The notes below the pieces were generated by a model. That model was not told the DNA's origin, ran no database searches, and saw only the letters and a program-made list of their open reading frames with translations. A stretch of DNA of 21,496 nucleotides, taken from UBA4735 sp035935465 (GTDB lineage Bacteria > Chloroflexota > Limnocylindria > P2-11E). Positions 7,707-15,195 of this stretch are shown piece after piece (within the stretch, counting starts at the first letter, position 1; each line of letters starts with the position of its first letter). Position numbers and translations under genes: made by a program. The stretch is taken from contig DASYXA010000103.1 in NCBI GenBank assembly GCA_035935465.1, positions 1 through 21,496 on the forward strand, read 5' to 3'.

Positions 7707-7936
7707 CCGACGTGACCTGCGCCCGGTGCGGCAACACCCGGCAGGGGGCCGGGAAGACCGGCCTGCCCGGCGCGCTCGGCCTCGAGATCGAGCAGCGGGT
7801 CTGCGCCGAGTGCTGGAAGGACTGGACCGCTGCCCAGATCCGCGTGATCAACCACTACGGCCTGCGGCCCGCGCTGCGAGAGGATCGGGAGAAGCTCTAC
7901 GGCTTCACGCGCGAGTTCCTCAATCTCGCGACGTAG
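7703..7936 (+). CDS. YggX-like Fe(2+)-trafficking / oxidative damage protection protein with four cysteines
   Basis: A 77-residue protein matching the overall plan of the YggX family: an N-terminal strand with cysteine, a G-x-x-GALGLEIEQRV segment, then W-x-x-W-x-x-x-Q-x-x-x-INHYGL and a C-terminal helix ending EFLNL. YggX proteins protect iron-sulfur clusters and DNA from oxidative damage and are proposed to handle ferrous iron. Unlike E. coli YggX, which has a single cysteine near the N-terminus, this one has two CxxC pairs (C6/C9 and C34/C37), which could bind zinc or iron. It overlaps sodX by four bases, so SodN, SodX and this protein probably form one antioxidant operon. The family assignment rests on pattern only. 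Confidence 0.7.
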   Translation: MTDVTCARCGNTRQGAGKTGLPGALGLEIEQRVCAECWKDWTAAQIRVINHYGLRPALREDREKLYGFTREFLNLAT

Positions 7937-7939
7937 TAT
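7934..7939 (+). promoter_or_regulatory. -10-like TAGTAT before the gas vesicle genes
   Basis: TAGTAT overlaps the stop codon of the YggX-like gene and ends 9 bases before the ATG of the first gvp gene, where no good Shine-Dalgarno is present. It could give the gvp genes a separate, nearly leaderless start in addition to read-through from sodN. No -35 is evident. Confidence 0.3.
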
Positions 7940-7948
7940 TCCGGGCCT

Positions 7949-8764
7949 ATGAGCGAGGAGCGCGGGACCACGGTCGTCGCCGAGGGCGAGCCGGGGCAGG
8001 ACGGCGTCTACGTCTACTGCATCATCGAATCGACCGAGCCCCGTACGTTCGGCGCGCTGGGTATCGGCGGCCGCGGCGACGAGGTCTTCACGATCCAGTA
8101 CCGCGACCTCGCGGCGGTGGTGAGCCGCGCGCCGCTCATCGTGTACGACCCGACCCGCGAGAACGCCCTCACCCACGAGCACGTCCAGGAAGTGGTGATG
8201 AACGAGCACGGCTTCACGCCGGTGCCGATGAGCTTCGGGACGCTGTTCAAGACCGACAACGACACCGTCGAGTTCCTCAAGGACACCTACGACGCGCTGC
8301 GCGACGTGCTGGTGAAGATGAAGGACAAGCTCGAGTTCGGGCTGAAGGTGAACTGGGACCGCGACGAGGTCCTGCGCGAGATCGAGGAGCAGAACGAGGA
8401 GATCCGGCGGCTCAAGGCCGAGATCCAGACGAACACCCAGTCATCGACCTACTTCGCGCGCATGCAGCTCGGCCGGCTGGTCGAGCAGGCGCTCGCGGAC
8501 AAATCCGACTCGTTCGTGCGGGAGATCTACGACCACCTGCGCGATGCCGCGATCGCGTCGCGGTCGAACAAGGTCATCGGCGACAAGATGATCATGAACG
8601 CGGCGTTCCTCGTCGCGCGCGACCAGGCGGAGCACTTCGACACGCGCGTGCATGACATCGGCCTGAAGTTCGAAGGCAAGCTCTCGCTCAAGTACACCGG
8701 CCCCTGGCCGCCGTACAACTTCGTGACCATCCGGCTCCAGCTCGAGCGCTCGGCCTCGGTCTAG
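7949..8764 (+). CDS. gvpL: Gas vesicle protein GvpL/GvpF family (first copy)
   Basis: GvpF/L proteins are minor gas vesicle components needed for assembly; they bind the shell protein GvpA. This 271-residue protein has the family features: VYVYCII at the start of the fold, a PMSFGTLF segment, a charged coiled-coil stretch (about residues 138-160, EIEEQNEEIRRLKAEI), and the C-terminal signature YTGPWPPYNFV. It has an 18-residue polar N-terminal extension before the first strand. It is the first of three GvpF/L paralogues in the cluster. The L versus F label is by resemblance and is not secure. Its ATG follows the YggX-like stop by 12 bases. Confidence 0.92.
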   Translation: MSEERGTTVVAEGEPGQDGVYVYCIIESTEPRTFGALGIGGRGDEVFTIQYRDLAAVVSRAPLIVYDPTRENALTHEHVQEVVMNEHGFTPVPMSFGTLFKTDNDTVEFLKDTYDALRDVLVKMKDKLEFGLKVNWDRDEVLREIEEQNEEIRRLKAEIQTNTQSSTYFARMQLGRLVEQALADKSDSFVREIYDHLRDAAIASRSNKVIGDKMIMNAAFLVARDQAEHFDTRVHDIGLKFEGKLSLKYTGPWPPYNFVTIRLQLERSASV

Positions 8765-8767
8765 GCC

Positions 8768-9106
8768 GTGTTCGGCCTCGGCAAGCTGCTCATGCTCCCG
8801 TACTCGTTGCCGGCTGCCGGGATCAAGTACTGCCTGCGTCAGGTGATCGACATGGCCGAGCAGGAGCTGATGGACGACACCGCCGTGAAGGAAGAGCTCA
8901 TGCTCCTCAACCTGCGGTTCGAAGAGGGCGAGATCGACGAGGCGGAGTTCCGGCGTCAGGAGGCCCCGCTCCTCGCGCGGTACTCGGAGATCAGGGCGTA
9001 CCGCAGGCGGCTCGCGGAGGAGCAGCTCGCGGGCCTCCTGTCCGAAGAAGGGGATGAGCGGGTGACGGTGATCGAGACACCCCGGGAGCTCGACCGGCCC
9101 GCGTGA
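8768..9106 (+). CDS. gvpG: Gas vesicle protein GvpG
   Basis: GvpG is a small helical accessory protein of gas vesicle assembly. The 112-residue product has the family pattern: a hydrophobic N-terminus (GKLLMLPYSLPAAGI), then LRQVIDMAEQELMDD, then the LRFEEGEIDEAEFRRQE segment typical of GvpG, ending in a charged helix. GTG 8768 lies three bases after the stop of the preceding gvp gene. The 3' end overlaps the next gene as GTGA. The position between two GvpF/L genes is usual for actinobacterial-type clusters. Confidence 0.9.
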   Translation: MFGLGKLLMLPYSLPAAGIKYCLRQVIDMAEQELMDDTAVKEELMLLNLRFEEGEIDEAEFRRQEAPLLARYSEIRAYRRRLAEEQLAGLLSEEGDERVTVIETPRELDRPA

Positions 9107-9888
9107 GCCTGGTCTACGTCTACGCGATCGCCCGCGGTGATCGCGTGCCGCCGCCCGGCCTGCGCGGCCTCGACGGCGGTCCGGTGTTCGCGGTCCGGGA
9201 GGGCGACCTCGTCGCGTTCGCGAGCGCCGTAACGGAGGGCGAGTTCGCGGAGGCGCCGTTGAACGCGCACCTCGCCGACCTCGAGTGGCTGGCGCCGCGC
9301 GCGGTGCGTCATCAGGAGGTCAACGCCGCCCTGGCGGGAGCCTGCGATCCGCTCGTGCCGCTCTCGTTCGGGACCGTGTTCCGCGACGCGGCGGGCGTGG
9401 CGCGCATGCTCGGCGAGCGCCGCGCGGAGATCGGACCGCGGTTCGACGCCCTGCGCGGCAAGGCGGAGTGGATCGCGGTCGTGCGCCGCGATCCGGCCGC
9501 GGCGAAGGGCGCGGTGGAGCGGGACAGCGAGGTGCTCCGCGGGCTCCGCGCGGAGATCGCGTCCGCGCCGCCCGGTCGGGCGTATCTCGTGACCCGGCGC
9601 CTCGATGAGGCGGCGCGCCAGGAGCTCCGCGCGAGCGACGCCGGCGCGATCGGCGCGGCGGTCGAGGCCTTCGAGCGCGCGGGCATGCGCCTGTTCCGCG
9701 AGCCGTTGGTCGAGGACGCCGGCGGAGGGATGCTCGCGCGGTTCTCGGTGCTCGCCTCGCGCGACGCGACCGGGATGCTCGAGGGCATCACCGCGACGTA
9801 CGCGAAGAGCTGGGCGCCGCGCGGCTACGCGCTCGAGCTCAGCGGGCCGTGGCCGGCGTACCGTTTCTCGACGGTGGACCTCGAGTGA
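9103..9888 (+). CDS. gvpF: Gas vesicle protein GvpF/GvpL family (second copy)
   Basis: A 261-residue GvpF/L protein beginning directly with the first strand, LVYVYAIARG. It contains VPLSFGTVF and the C-terminal signature LSGPWPAYRFS. GvpF lies at the gas-facing surface or assembly site in studied systems and binds GvpA. GTG 9103 overlaps the gvpG stop by four bases, and its own TGA overlaps the GTG of gvpS, so three consecutive genes are coupled. It lacks the N-terminal extension and the long coiled coil of the first copy. Confidence 0.92.
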   Translation: MSLVYVYAIARGDRVPPPGLRGLDGGPVFAVREGDLVAFASAVTEGEFAEAPLNAHLADLEWLAPRAVRHQEVNAALAGACDPLVPLSFGTVFRDAAGVARMLGERRAEIGPRFDALRGKAEWIAVVRRDPAAAKGAVERDSEVLRGLRAEIASAPPGRAYLVTRRLDEAARQELRASDAGAIGAAVEAFERAGMRLFREPLVEDAGGGMLARFSVLASRDATGMLEGITATYAKSWAPRGYALELSGPWPAYRFSTVDLE

Positions 9889-10082
9889 CCGCCCGGCTCG
9901 CGGCGCTGCCCGACGAGGAGCTCTCCGTCCTCGACCTCGCCGACCGGCTGCTCAACCGCGGCGTCGTCATCACCGGCGAGGCGACGATCTCCGTCGGGGG
10001 TGTCGACCTGATCTACCTCGGCCTCAACCTGATCCTCACCGCCACCGAGTCGATCGCGCAGAAGGAAGCCCGCCTCCGGTGA
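9885..10082 (+). CDS. gvpS: GvpA-family minor gas vesicle protein (GvpS/GvpM-like)
   Basis: A 65-residue member of the GvpA fold. It keeps the helix-strand-strand-helix core, with LDLADRLLNRGVVITGEATISVGGVDLIYLGLNLIL corresponding to the DRxLDKGxV and beta-hairpin region of GvpA. The GVDLIYLGL version of the second strand is characteristic of GvpS/GvpM proteins rather than the main shell protein. Such homologues are minor components thought to act in nucleation or tip formation. GTG 9885 overlaps the upstream stop by four bases, and its stop overlaps the next GTG the same way. The exact letter is by resemblance. Confidence 0.82.
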   Translation: MTARLAALPDEELSVLDLADRLLNRGVVITGEATISVGGVDLIYLGLNLILTATESIAQKEARLR

Positions 10083-10777
10083 CGCGGCTCCTGGCGCACG
10101 CGATCACGCGCCGCGTGACCGGCGGCCCCGAGCGAGGGCTCCGCGGCCGGCCGCTCGAACAGATCTCGGCGGGCGAGCTGGGGCTGTGGGCCACGCTGTG
10201 GGATGGCGAGCCGGTGCTCTCGCGTGACGACGCGTTCGCGCACCACGACCTGGTCGGCGTCCTCTGCGACGCCGGGCCGTGCCTGCCGGTGCGGTTCGGG
10301 ACCTGGCTGCGCGACGAGGATGCCGCGCGGCGGTCGCTCGAGGCGGAGCAGGCGCGCTTCGTTGCCGCGGTCGACCGGCTCGGCGACGGGCGCGAGGTCG
10401 CCATCACGCTCCTCTGGCCCGACGCCCCCTCCCCGGAGGGCCGCGGGCACGCGGTGACGGCCTCGGGCCGGGCGTATCTGGAGCGGGTGCGGGCGACGCA
10501 GGCCGTCACCGACGAGCGTCGGACCGCCGCCGAGGCGCTCGCGGCGCGTCTTCGGCGCGAGCTGGCGGTCGACCAAGCGGACGTTCGGCATGAAAGTTGC
10601 CCGAGCGCCGAGGTGGCGCTGTCCATGTCGCTACTGGCTCCGAGGGATGAGGCCGACGCGCTCAAGGCGCGGGCGACGGCGTCCGTGGGCGCGATCGAGG
10701 GCGTCCGCGGGGTGGTGAGCGGCCCGTGGCCGCCGTACAGCTTCACGGAGGAGCTTGGGGCTGGCCATGGCGGATGA
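10079..10777 (+). CDS. Gas vesicle protein GvpF/GvpL family (third copy)
   Basis: A 232-residue, more divergent GvpF/L protein. It lacks the usual VYVYAI first strand (LLAHAITRRV here) but retains LPVRFGTWL near residues 75-83, a RAYLERVR segment and the C-terminal signature VSGPWPPYSFTEE. GTG 10079 overlaps the gvpS stop; the 3' end overlaps gvpK by 11 bases. In actinobacterial clusters a second GvpF/L gene (gvpL) sits between gvpJ and gvpS; here there are three, so which one is functionally GvpL cannot be said. Confidence 0.85.
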   Translation: MTRLLAHAITRRVTGGPERGLRGRPLEQISAGELGLWATLWDGEPVLSRDDAFAHHDLVGVLCDAGPCLPVRFGTWLRDEDAARRSLEAEQARFVAAVDRLGDGREVAITLLWPDAPSPEGRGHAVTASGRAYLERVRATQAVTDERRTAAEALAARLRRELAVDQADVRHESCPSAEVALSMSLLAPRDEADALKARATASVGAIEGVRGVVSGPWPPYSFTEELGAGHGG

Positions 10778-11087
10778 GATCGCGGAGCTCCGGCGCGAGC
10801 TGGAGCGCGTCCGCGGCATCCTCCCGGAGCGGGTCAACGTCGATCCGGAGGGTGTCGAGCAGGGGCTGGCGAAGCTGGTCCTCACGCTCGTCGAGTTCCT
10901 CAGGCAGCTGCTCGAGCGACAGGCGATCCGGCGGATGAATGGAGGAACGCTGACCGATGACGAGATCGAACGGGTGGGCCTGGCGCTGATGCGCCTCGAG
11001 GCGAAGGTCCGCGAGCTGGCGGTGGCGTTCGGGCTCGACCCCGACGACCTCAATCTCGGCCTCGGTCCGATCGGGAAGCTATTGTGA
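10767..11087 (+). CDS. gvpK: Gas vesicle protein GvpK
   Basis: GvpK is a small protein required for gas vesicle formation in several bacteria. The 106-residue product has the family core: RVNVDPEGVEQGLAKLVLTLVEFLRQLLERQAIRRM, followed by GGTLTDDEIERVGLALMRLE and the terminal FGLDPDDLNLGLGPIGKLL. ATG 10767 is chosen; TTG at 10755 is also in frame and lies closer to a GGAG, so the N-terminus could be four residues longer. It overlaps the preceding gene and is followed by gvpJ after 7 bases. Confidence 0.94.
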   Translation: MADEIAELRRELERVRGILPERVNVDPEGVEQGLAKLVLTLVEFLRQLLERQAIRRMNGGTLTDDEIERVGLALMRLEAKVRELAVAFGLDPDDLNLGLGPIGKLL

Positions 11088-11094
11088 CCGGCCA

Positions 11095-11418
11095 ATGAGC
11101 ATGAGCGGACGCGGGATCTCGCCGGCACCGTCGACCAGCATCATCGACATCCTCGACCGGGTGCTCGACAAGGGCCTCGTGGTCGCGGGCGACATCAGCA
11201 TCTCGCTCGCGAACGTCGAGCTGCTCACGATCCGCATCCGGCTCCTGGTCTGCTCGATCGACAAGGCGGAGCAGATTGGCCTGAACTGGTGGCGCTACGA
11301 CAAGAACCTCGTCGCGCCCGGCGCCGCCGCCGGCGTCGAGCCCGGCGAGGTCAAACGCCTGGAACAACGGATCGCCGAACTCGAGCGCACGCTGAAATCC
11401 GCGAATCCGAAACGTTAG
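11095..11418 (+). CDS. gvpJ: Gas vesicle protein GvpJ (GvpA family)
   Basis: A 107-residue GvpA homologue. The core reads SIIDILDRVLDKGLVVAGDISISLANVELLTIRIRLLV, followed by CSIDKAEQIGLNWW; the GI/LDWW-type ending is typical of GvpJ, a minor shell component implicated in setting vesicle width and tip structure. The C-terminal part (KRLEQRIAELERTL) is a predicted coiled coil after an Ala/Gly linker. ATG 11095 is preceded by no clear Shine-Dalgarno, but TATTGT (11080-11085) lies 9 bases upstream, the same layout as other candidate leaderless starts here. Confidence 0.88.
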   Translation: MSMSGRGISPAPSTSIIDILDRVLDKGLVVAGDISISLANVELLTIRIRLLVCSIDKAEQIGLNWWRYDKNLVAPGAAAGVEPGEVKRLEQRIAELERTLKSANPKR

Positions 11419-11430
11419 GAGCCGAAAGAG

Positions 11431-11733
11431 ATGCCCGTTGAACGCGCCGCTGGTGGTTCGAGCCTCATCGATGTCCTCGACCGCATCCTCGACAAAGGCA
11501 TCGTCATCGACGCGTGGATCCGGGTGTCGCTCGTCGGCATCGACCTGATCACCGTCGAGGCCCGCGTCGTCGTCGCGTCGATCGACACGTACCTCCGCTA
11601 CGCCGAAGCCCTCGGCATCACCTCGACGGTCGCCCGTCCGGCGGCCGGACCCGGCGCCGGCGGGGCGATCGGCGCCGGCGGGCTATCGGGCACGCCGACG
11701 TCGGCACCGGCCGGCGCAGCGGAACGACGCTAG
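11431..11733 (+). CDS. gvpA: Gas vesicle major structural protein GvpA
   Basis: The main shell protein, whose ribs form the gas vesicle wall. Residues 10-60 match the highly conserved GvpA core: SLIDVLDRILDKGIVIDAW, then RVSLVGIDLITVEARVVVASIDTYLRYAEALG. The 100-residue length includes a C-terminal tail of about 30 residues rich in Gly, Ala and Pro (GPGAGGAIGAGGLSG) not present in short cyanobacterial GvpA. It has the best Shine-Dalgarno in the cluster (AGGAG, 11418-11422, before ATG 11431), fitting the need for high expression. Unusually, it is the last gvp gene rather than the first. A sensor kinase gene follows after 18 bases. Confidence 0.95.
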   Translation: MPVERAAGGSSLIDVLDRILDKGIVIDAWIRVSLVGIDLITVEARVVVASIDTYLRYAEALGITSTVARPAAGPGAGGAIGAGGLSGTPTSAPAGAAERR

Positions 11734-11751
11734 CCGCTCGGTGACCGGCTG

Positions 11752-13821
11752 ATGGCCGGAACGAGGGAGCGCCCCACGGTCGACGAGGTCGACGCCGTCC
11801 CGGCCGAGCTCTTGGCCGGGGGCGATCCCGAGGCCGCGCTCGTGCCGGTGCTGGACGGCCTGGCGCGCGCGTTCGGCTACGAGCGGGCCCTCGTCGCGCT
11901 GTCCGATGACCGCGCGAACGTGCTCGGCGGGCGCTTCGGCCGCGGGATCGCCGACCAGATCGCCGAGGCGTTCCGCGTTCCGCTCGTGAACACGCAGGAC
12001 CCGGCGGTGGTCGCCCTACAGACCGGCGTCCCGCAGCGCGTCGACGACGTGACGTCCGACGACCGCGTCACGCCCGCCACGCGGGAGATCCTGAGCGAGC
12101 TCGGGTTCGAGTCCTTCGTCGTCGCGCCGCTGCGCGGGGCCGGTCAGCCCGCGATCGGCGTGGTGCTCTTGTCGAAGGGCACACCGGCGAGCGACGCCGA
12201 CGTCCAGGCCCTCGCGCCGTTCGCGACGCAAGCCGGCAGCCTGCTCGCGCAAGCTCGCGACGCGGCGGAGCTTCGCCTCGGCGGCGAAGCGCACGCGGTC
12301 GAGAAGGAGTGGCTGTGGTGGATGGTCAACGCCTTCGCCGACCCGGTCGTCGTGACCGACGAGCAGAACGAGCTCGTGCTCGCGAACCACAGCGCTGAGC
12401 TGCTGTTCAAGAGCGGGAAGGACGACAGCGCCGGCAAAGCGCACGCGATCTCGATGAACAACTTCCTGTTCACCGCGGCGCTCTCCACCTGGAACCTCCA
12501 GACCGCCAGCGAGCGTACCCGCGAGCTCACCCTGGTCGACCCGATCGAAGGCGACGAGCTCATCTTCGAGGTCATCACCACGCCGGCGACGAACTTCCGG
12601 ATCGGGGCCAGCGGCGTCGTGTCGGTGCTGAAGAACGTCACGGACCTGCGGCACGTGACGCGGGAGCTCTCCGCGAACATCCAGCGGCTCCAGTCGGTCG
12701 ACCAGGAGATCCGGATGGAGCGGGACCGCCTGGATCTGGTCCTCCGCAACGTTCCGAACCCGATCATCGTCGTCGACAATACGAACGAGATCGTCAGCCT
12801 GAATGCCGCGGCGGAGCGGCTGTTCAAACCGCCGCGCGATCCGCTGGTGCAGTCGCGGCGCGCGCAGGTCGCGATGCGCAACGACGCGAAGTTCACCTCG
12901 TTCCTGGCGCAGCTGTCGCTCGACCCGTCACCCCGCCGGAGCGGCGAGCTGCGCCTCACCGACGTGGACACCGGCGAGGATCTGGAGATGCAGGTCACCG
13001 CGAACGAGGTCCGCGACCCCGTGGGCGCGACGGTGGCGACCGTCTCGGTCATGCAGGACGTCGGCCGGCTCCGTGAGCTCGAGCGCCGCCGCCTCGAGCA
13101 GGCGCTCTTCGATTCGGAGAAGCTCGCCGCGACCGGCCGGCTCGCCGCCTCGATCGCCCACGAGATCAACAACCCGCTCGAGGCGATCCAGAACGCGCTC
13201 TACCTCCTGGTGAAGCGCATCCCCGAGGATGACCCGAACGCGAAGTTCCTGGGCATCGCGATGAAGGAGACCGAGCGGATGAGCCGGATCCTCCGCCAGA
13301 TGCTCGGCTTCTACCGGCCGGCCGCCGACCTCGCGCCGACGGACCTCAACGCGCTGATCGACGAGGCCGAGGCGCTCGTCTCCAAGCGCCTCCGGGACCG
13401 CGGCGTGAAGGTCGAGAAGCAGCTGCAGCCCGACCTGCCGAAGGTGATGGCGTCGGCCGACCAGATCAAGCAGGTGATCCTGAACCTCGTGCTGAACGCG
13501 GCCGAGGCGATGCCCAAGGGCGGCGTCGTCACGATCGCGACCGAGTCGCACCGCGACGCCGCGTCGGGCTTCATCCGGACGGATGCCGTACGCGTCCAGG
13601 TCGCGGACACCGGGCCCGGCATCGCCGAGGAGTACCTCCCGCACATCTTCGAGCCGTTCTTCTCCACGAAGGGGGAGAAGGGGACCGGGCTGGGCCTCTG
13701 GGTGAGCCTCGGCATCGCGCAGAGCCACGGTGGGCGGCTGCAGGTCCGCAACCAGCCCGGCGGCGGCACGGTGTTCAGCATGACGCTGCCGATCGGAGGG
13801 CCGCCGACCGATGCCGCCTAA
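11752..13821 (+). CDS. Sensor histidine kinase (GAF-PAS-PAS-HisKA-HATPase)
   Basis: A 689-residue kinase with no transmembrane segments, so probably cytoplasmic. Order: GAF-like domain (about 25-165), PAS-like domain (about 190-300, FADPVVVTDEQNELVLAN), a helical linker, a second PAS (about 325-440, VPNPIIVVDNTNEIVSLN), HisKA with H470 in SIAHEINNPLEAI, and an ATPase domain with N box (LNLVLNAAEAMP), G1 (DTGPGI), F box (FEPFFSTK) and G2 (GTGLGLWVS). It lacks a receiver domain. The neighbouring gene starts with one, and the two overlap by 11 bases, so the kinase probably phosphorylates its neighbour. It lies 18 bases after gvpA on the same strand. The signal is unknown. Confidence 0.93.
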   Translation: MAGTRERPTVDEVDAVPAELLAGGDPEAALVPVLDGLARAFGYERALVALSDDRANVLGGRFGRGIADQIAEAFRVPLVNTQDPAVVALQTGVPQRVDDVTSDDRVTPATREILSELGFESFVVAPLRGAGQPAIGVVLLSKGTPASDADVQALAPFATQAGSLLAQARDAAELRLGGEAHAVEKEWLWWMVNAFADPVVVTDEQNELVLANHSAELLFKSGKDDSAGKAHAISMNNFLFTAALSTWNLQTASERTRELTLVDPIEGDELIFEVITTPATNFRIGASGVVSVLKNVTDLRHVTRELSANIQRLQSVDQEIRMERDRLDLVLRNVPNPIIVVDNTNEIVSLNAAAERLFKPPRDPLVQSRRAQVAMRNDAKFTSFLAQLSLDPSPRRSGELRLTDVDTGEDLEMQVTANEVRDPVGATVATVSVMQDVGRLRELERRRLEQALFDSEKLAATGRLAASIAHEINNPLEAIQNALYLLVKRIPEDDPNAKFLGIAMKETERMSRILRQMLGFYRPAADLAPTDLNALIDEAEALVSKRLRDRGVKVEKQLQPDLPKVMASADQIKQVILNLVLNAAEAMPKGGVVTIATESHRDAASGFIRTDAVRVQVADTGPGIAEEYLPHIFEPFFSTKGEKGTGLGLWVSLGIAQSHGGRLQVRNQPGGGTVFSMTLPIGGPPTDAA

Positions 13822-15064
13822 GGTCCTCATCGTCGACGACGAGGAGAGCGTGACCATCACGATGGCCGCGATCCTCGAGATGGACGGCTACAGCGTCGCC
13901 ACGGCGCTCCGCGGTCAGGACGCGCTCGCGCAGATCGAGGCCCAGGAGTTCGACCTCGTCCTCACCGACCTGCGGCTCGACGACTTCGACGGCATGGACG
14001 TGCTCGCGGCCGCACGGCGCAGATCGCCGGACACCGTCGGGATCGTGCTCACCGGGTATGCGTCGCTCGAGTCCGCGGTCAAAGCGCTCCGCGAGGGGGC
14101 GTACGACTACATGCTCAAGCCCGCGGACGTCGAGGAGCTGCGCGCGACGGTCGCGCGCGGGATCGAGCGGCGCAAGCTCGGCGAGCAGCTCCGGGCGCGG
14201 GTGGCCGACCTCGAGGAGGCGAACCGCACGATCAACGACCTGAACGAGGGGCTCCAGGACCGGATCGCAGCCGCCACCGCCGAGCTGCAGTCGAGCTACG
14301 AGAAGCTCCAGGAGCTCGACAAGCTGAAGTCACAGTTCCTCTCGATCGCATCGCACGAGCTGAAGACCCCGATCACCGCGATGTCGGGTTTCGTGCAGAT
14401 CGCGGTCCGCCGGATCAAGCGCCGCCTCGCGGCCGGCCGGCCGAACGAGGGGGACTGGAAGAAGGAAGAGGAGACGCTGCTCGAGCAGCTCGAGGTCGTG
14501 CAGCGGCAGACGTCGAAGCTGGCGCGGCTGGTGGACGAGCTGCTCGACGTGTCGCGCATCGAGTCGGGCCGGCTCGAGCTGCGGGTGTCGGACGTCGACC
14601 TGCCGGAGCTCATCGCCGAAGTCATGCGCCGGCACCAGCTGATGGCGACGAAGCACGAGCTGCATCTGAAGTACGCCCCCGACGCGAAGCTCGGCGTTCG
14701 CGGCGACCGCGATCACCTCGAGCAGGTGCTGAACAACCTGGTCGGCAACGCGATGAAGTATTCGCCCGACGGCGGGCCGATCGAAGTGACCGTGACGCGG
14801 GCGGGGGAGCAGGAGGTCGAGTTCTCGGTCGGCGACCACGGGATCGGGATCCGCCCGGCGGAGCTCGCGCGCGTATTCGGGCTCTTCTACCGCTCGCCGG
14901 ACCGGCTCGCGCGCGATGTCGGCGGAATGGGTCTCGGCCTCTACATCACGAAGGAGATCGTGGACCGGCACAACGGACGGATCTGGGCCGAGAGCGAGCC
15001 GGGCAGGGGGACGACGTTCCACGTCGCGCTGCCGGCGAGCGTACCCGCCCCCGTGGAGGCCTGA
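13811..15064 (+). CDS. Hybrid response regulator / histidine kinase (REC-HisKA-HATPase)
   Basis: A 417-residue protein with an N-terminal receiver domain (residues 1-120; acidic pair D9/D10, phospho-acceptor D53 in LVLTDLRLDD, T81, K103), a coiled-coil linker (about 125-170), HisKA with H182 in ASHELKTP, and a C-terminal ATPase domain with NNLVGNAMKYS, DHGIGI, FGLFYRS and GMGLGLYIT. There is no DNA-binding output domain; the output is another kinase. This suggests a relay: upstream kinase H470 to D53, which then modulates H182, whose own target is not in the window. It ends 10 bases before a hairpin that may terminate the long plus-strand block. Confidence 0.93.
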   Translation: MPPKVLIVDDEESVTITMAAILEMDGYSVATALRGQDALAQIEAQEFDLVLTDLRLDDFDGMDVLAAARRRSPDTVGIVLTGYASLESAVKALREGAYDYMLKPADVEELRATVARGIERRKLGEQLRARVADLEEANRTINDLNEGLQDRIAAATAELQSSYEKLQELDKLKSQFLSIASHELKTPITAMSGFVQIAVRRIKRRLAAGRPNEGDWKKEEETLLEQLEVVQRQTSKLARLVDELLDVSRIESGRLELRVSDVDLPELIAEVMRRHQLMATKHELHLKYAPDAKLGVRGDRDHLEQVLNNLVGNAMKYSPDGGPIEVTVTRAGEQEVEFSVGDHGIGIRPAELARVFGLFYRSPDRLARDVGGMGLGLYITKEIVDRHNGRIWAESEPGRGTTFHVALPASVPAPVEA

Positions 15065-15072
15065 GCGGAGCG

Positions 15073-15094
15073 TGCTTCGCCTCTCGGCGAAGTA
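15073..15094. terminator. Hairpin between convergent kinase and tRNA genes (possible terminator)
   Basis: CTTCGCC (15075-15081) pairs perfectly with GGCGAAG (15086-15092) around a TCTC loop; flanking G-U and U-A pairs extend it to nine pairs. There is no T-run on either side, so it is not a classic intrinsic terminator. Its place between the end of the hybrid kinase gene (+) and the 3' end of the tRNA (-) fits a bidirectional stop. Confidence 0.5.
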
Positions 15095-15114
15095 GCCTCC
15101 TAGTTGACTGGCTG

Positions 15115-15191
15115 TCGGGGTGGAGGGATTTGAACCCTCGAATCTCTAGTCCCCCAGACTAGTGCCTTGAACCGGGCTAGGCCACACCCCG
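15115..15191 (-). tRNA. tRNA-Pro (anticodon GGG)
   Basis: The reverse complement folds as a standard cloverleaf of 77 nt. The acceptor CGGGGUG pairs with CACCCCG, with discriminator A and no encoded CCA. The D stem is GCCU/AGGC, the anticodon stem CUAGU/ACUAG with loop CUGGGGG, giving anticodon GGG, and the T stem is GAGGG/CCCUC with loop UUCAAAU. It reads proline codons CCC and CCU. The T-loop and acceptor are intact, with no intron. A homing endonuclease gene ends 4 bases upstream of the tRNA 5' end. A TACACT (-10-like, 15202-15207 on this strand) lies 10 bases upstream and overlaps the last codons of that gene. Confidence 0.96.
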
Positions 15192-15195
15192 TGAC

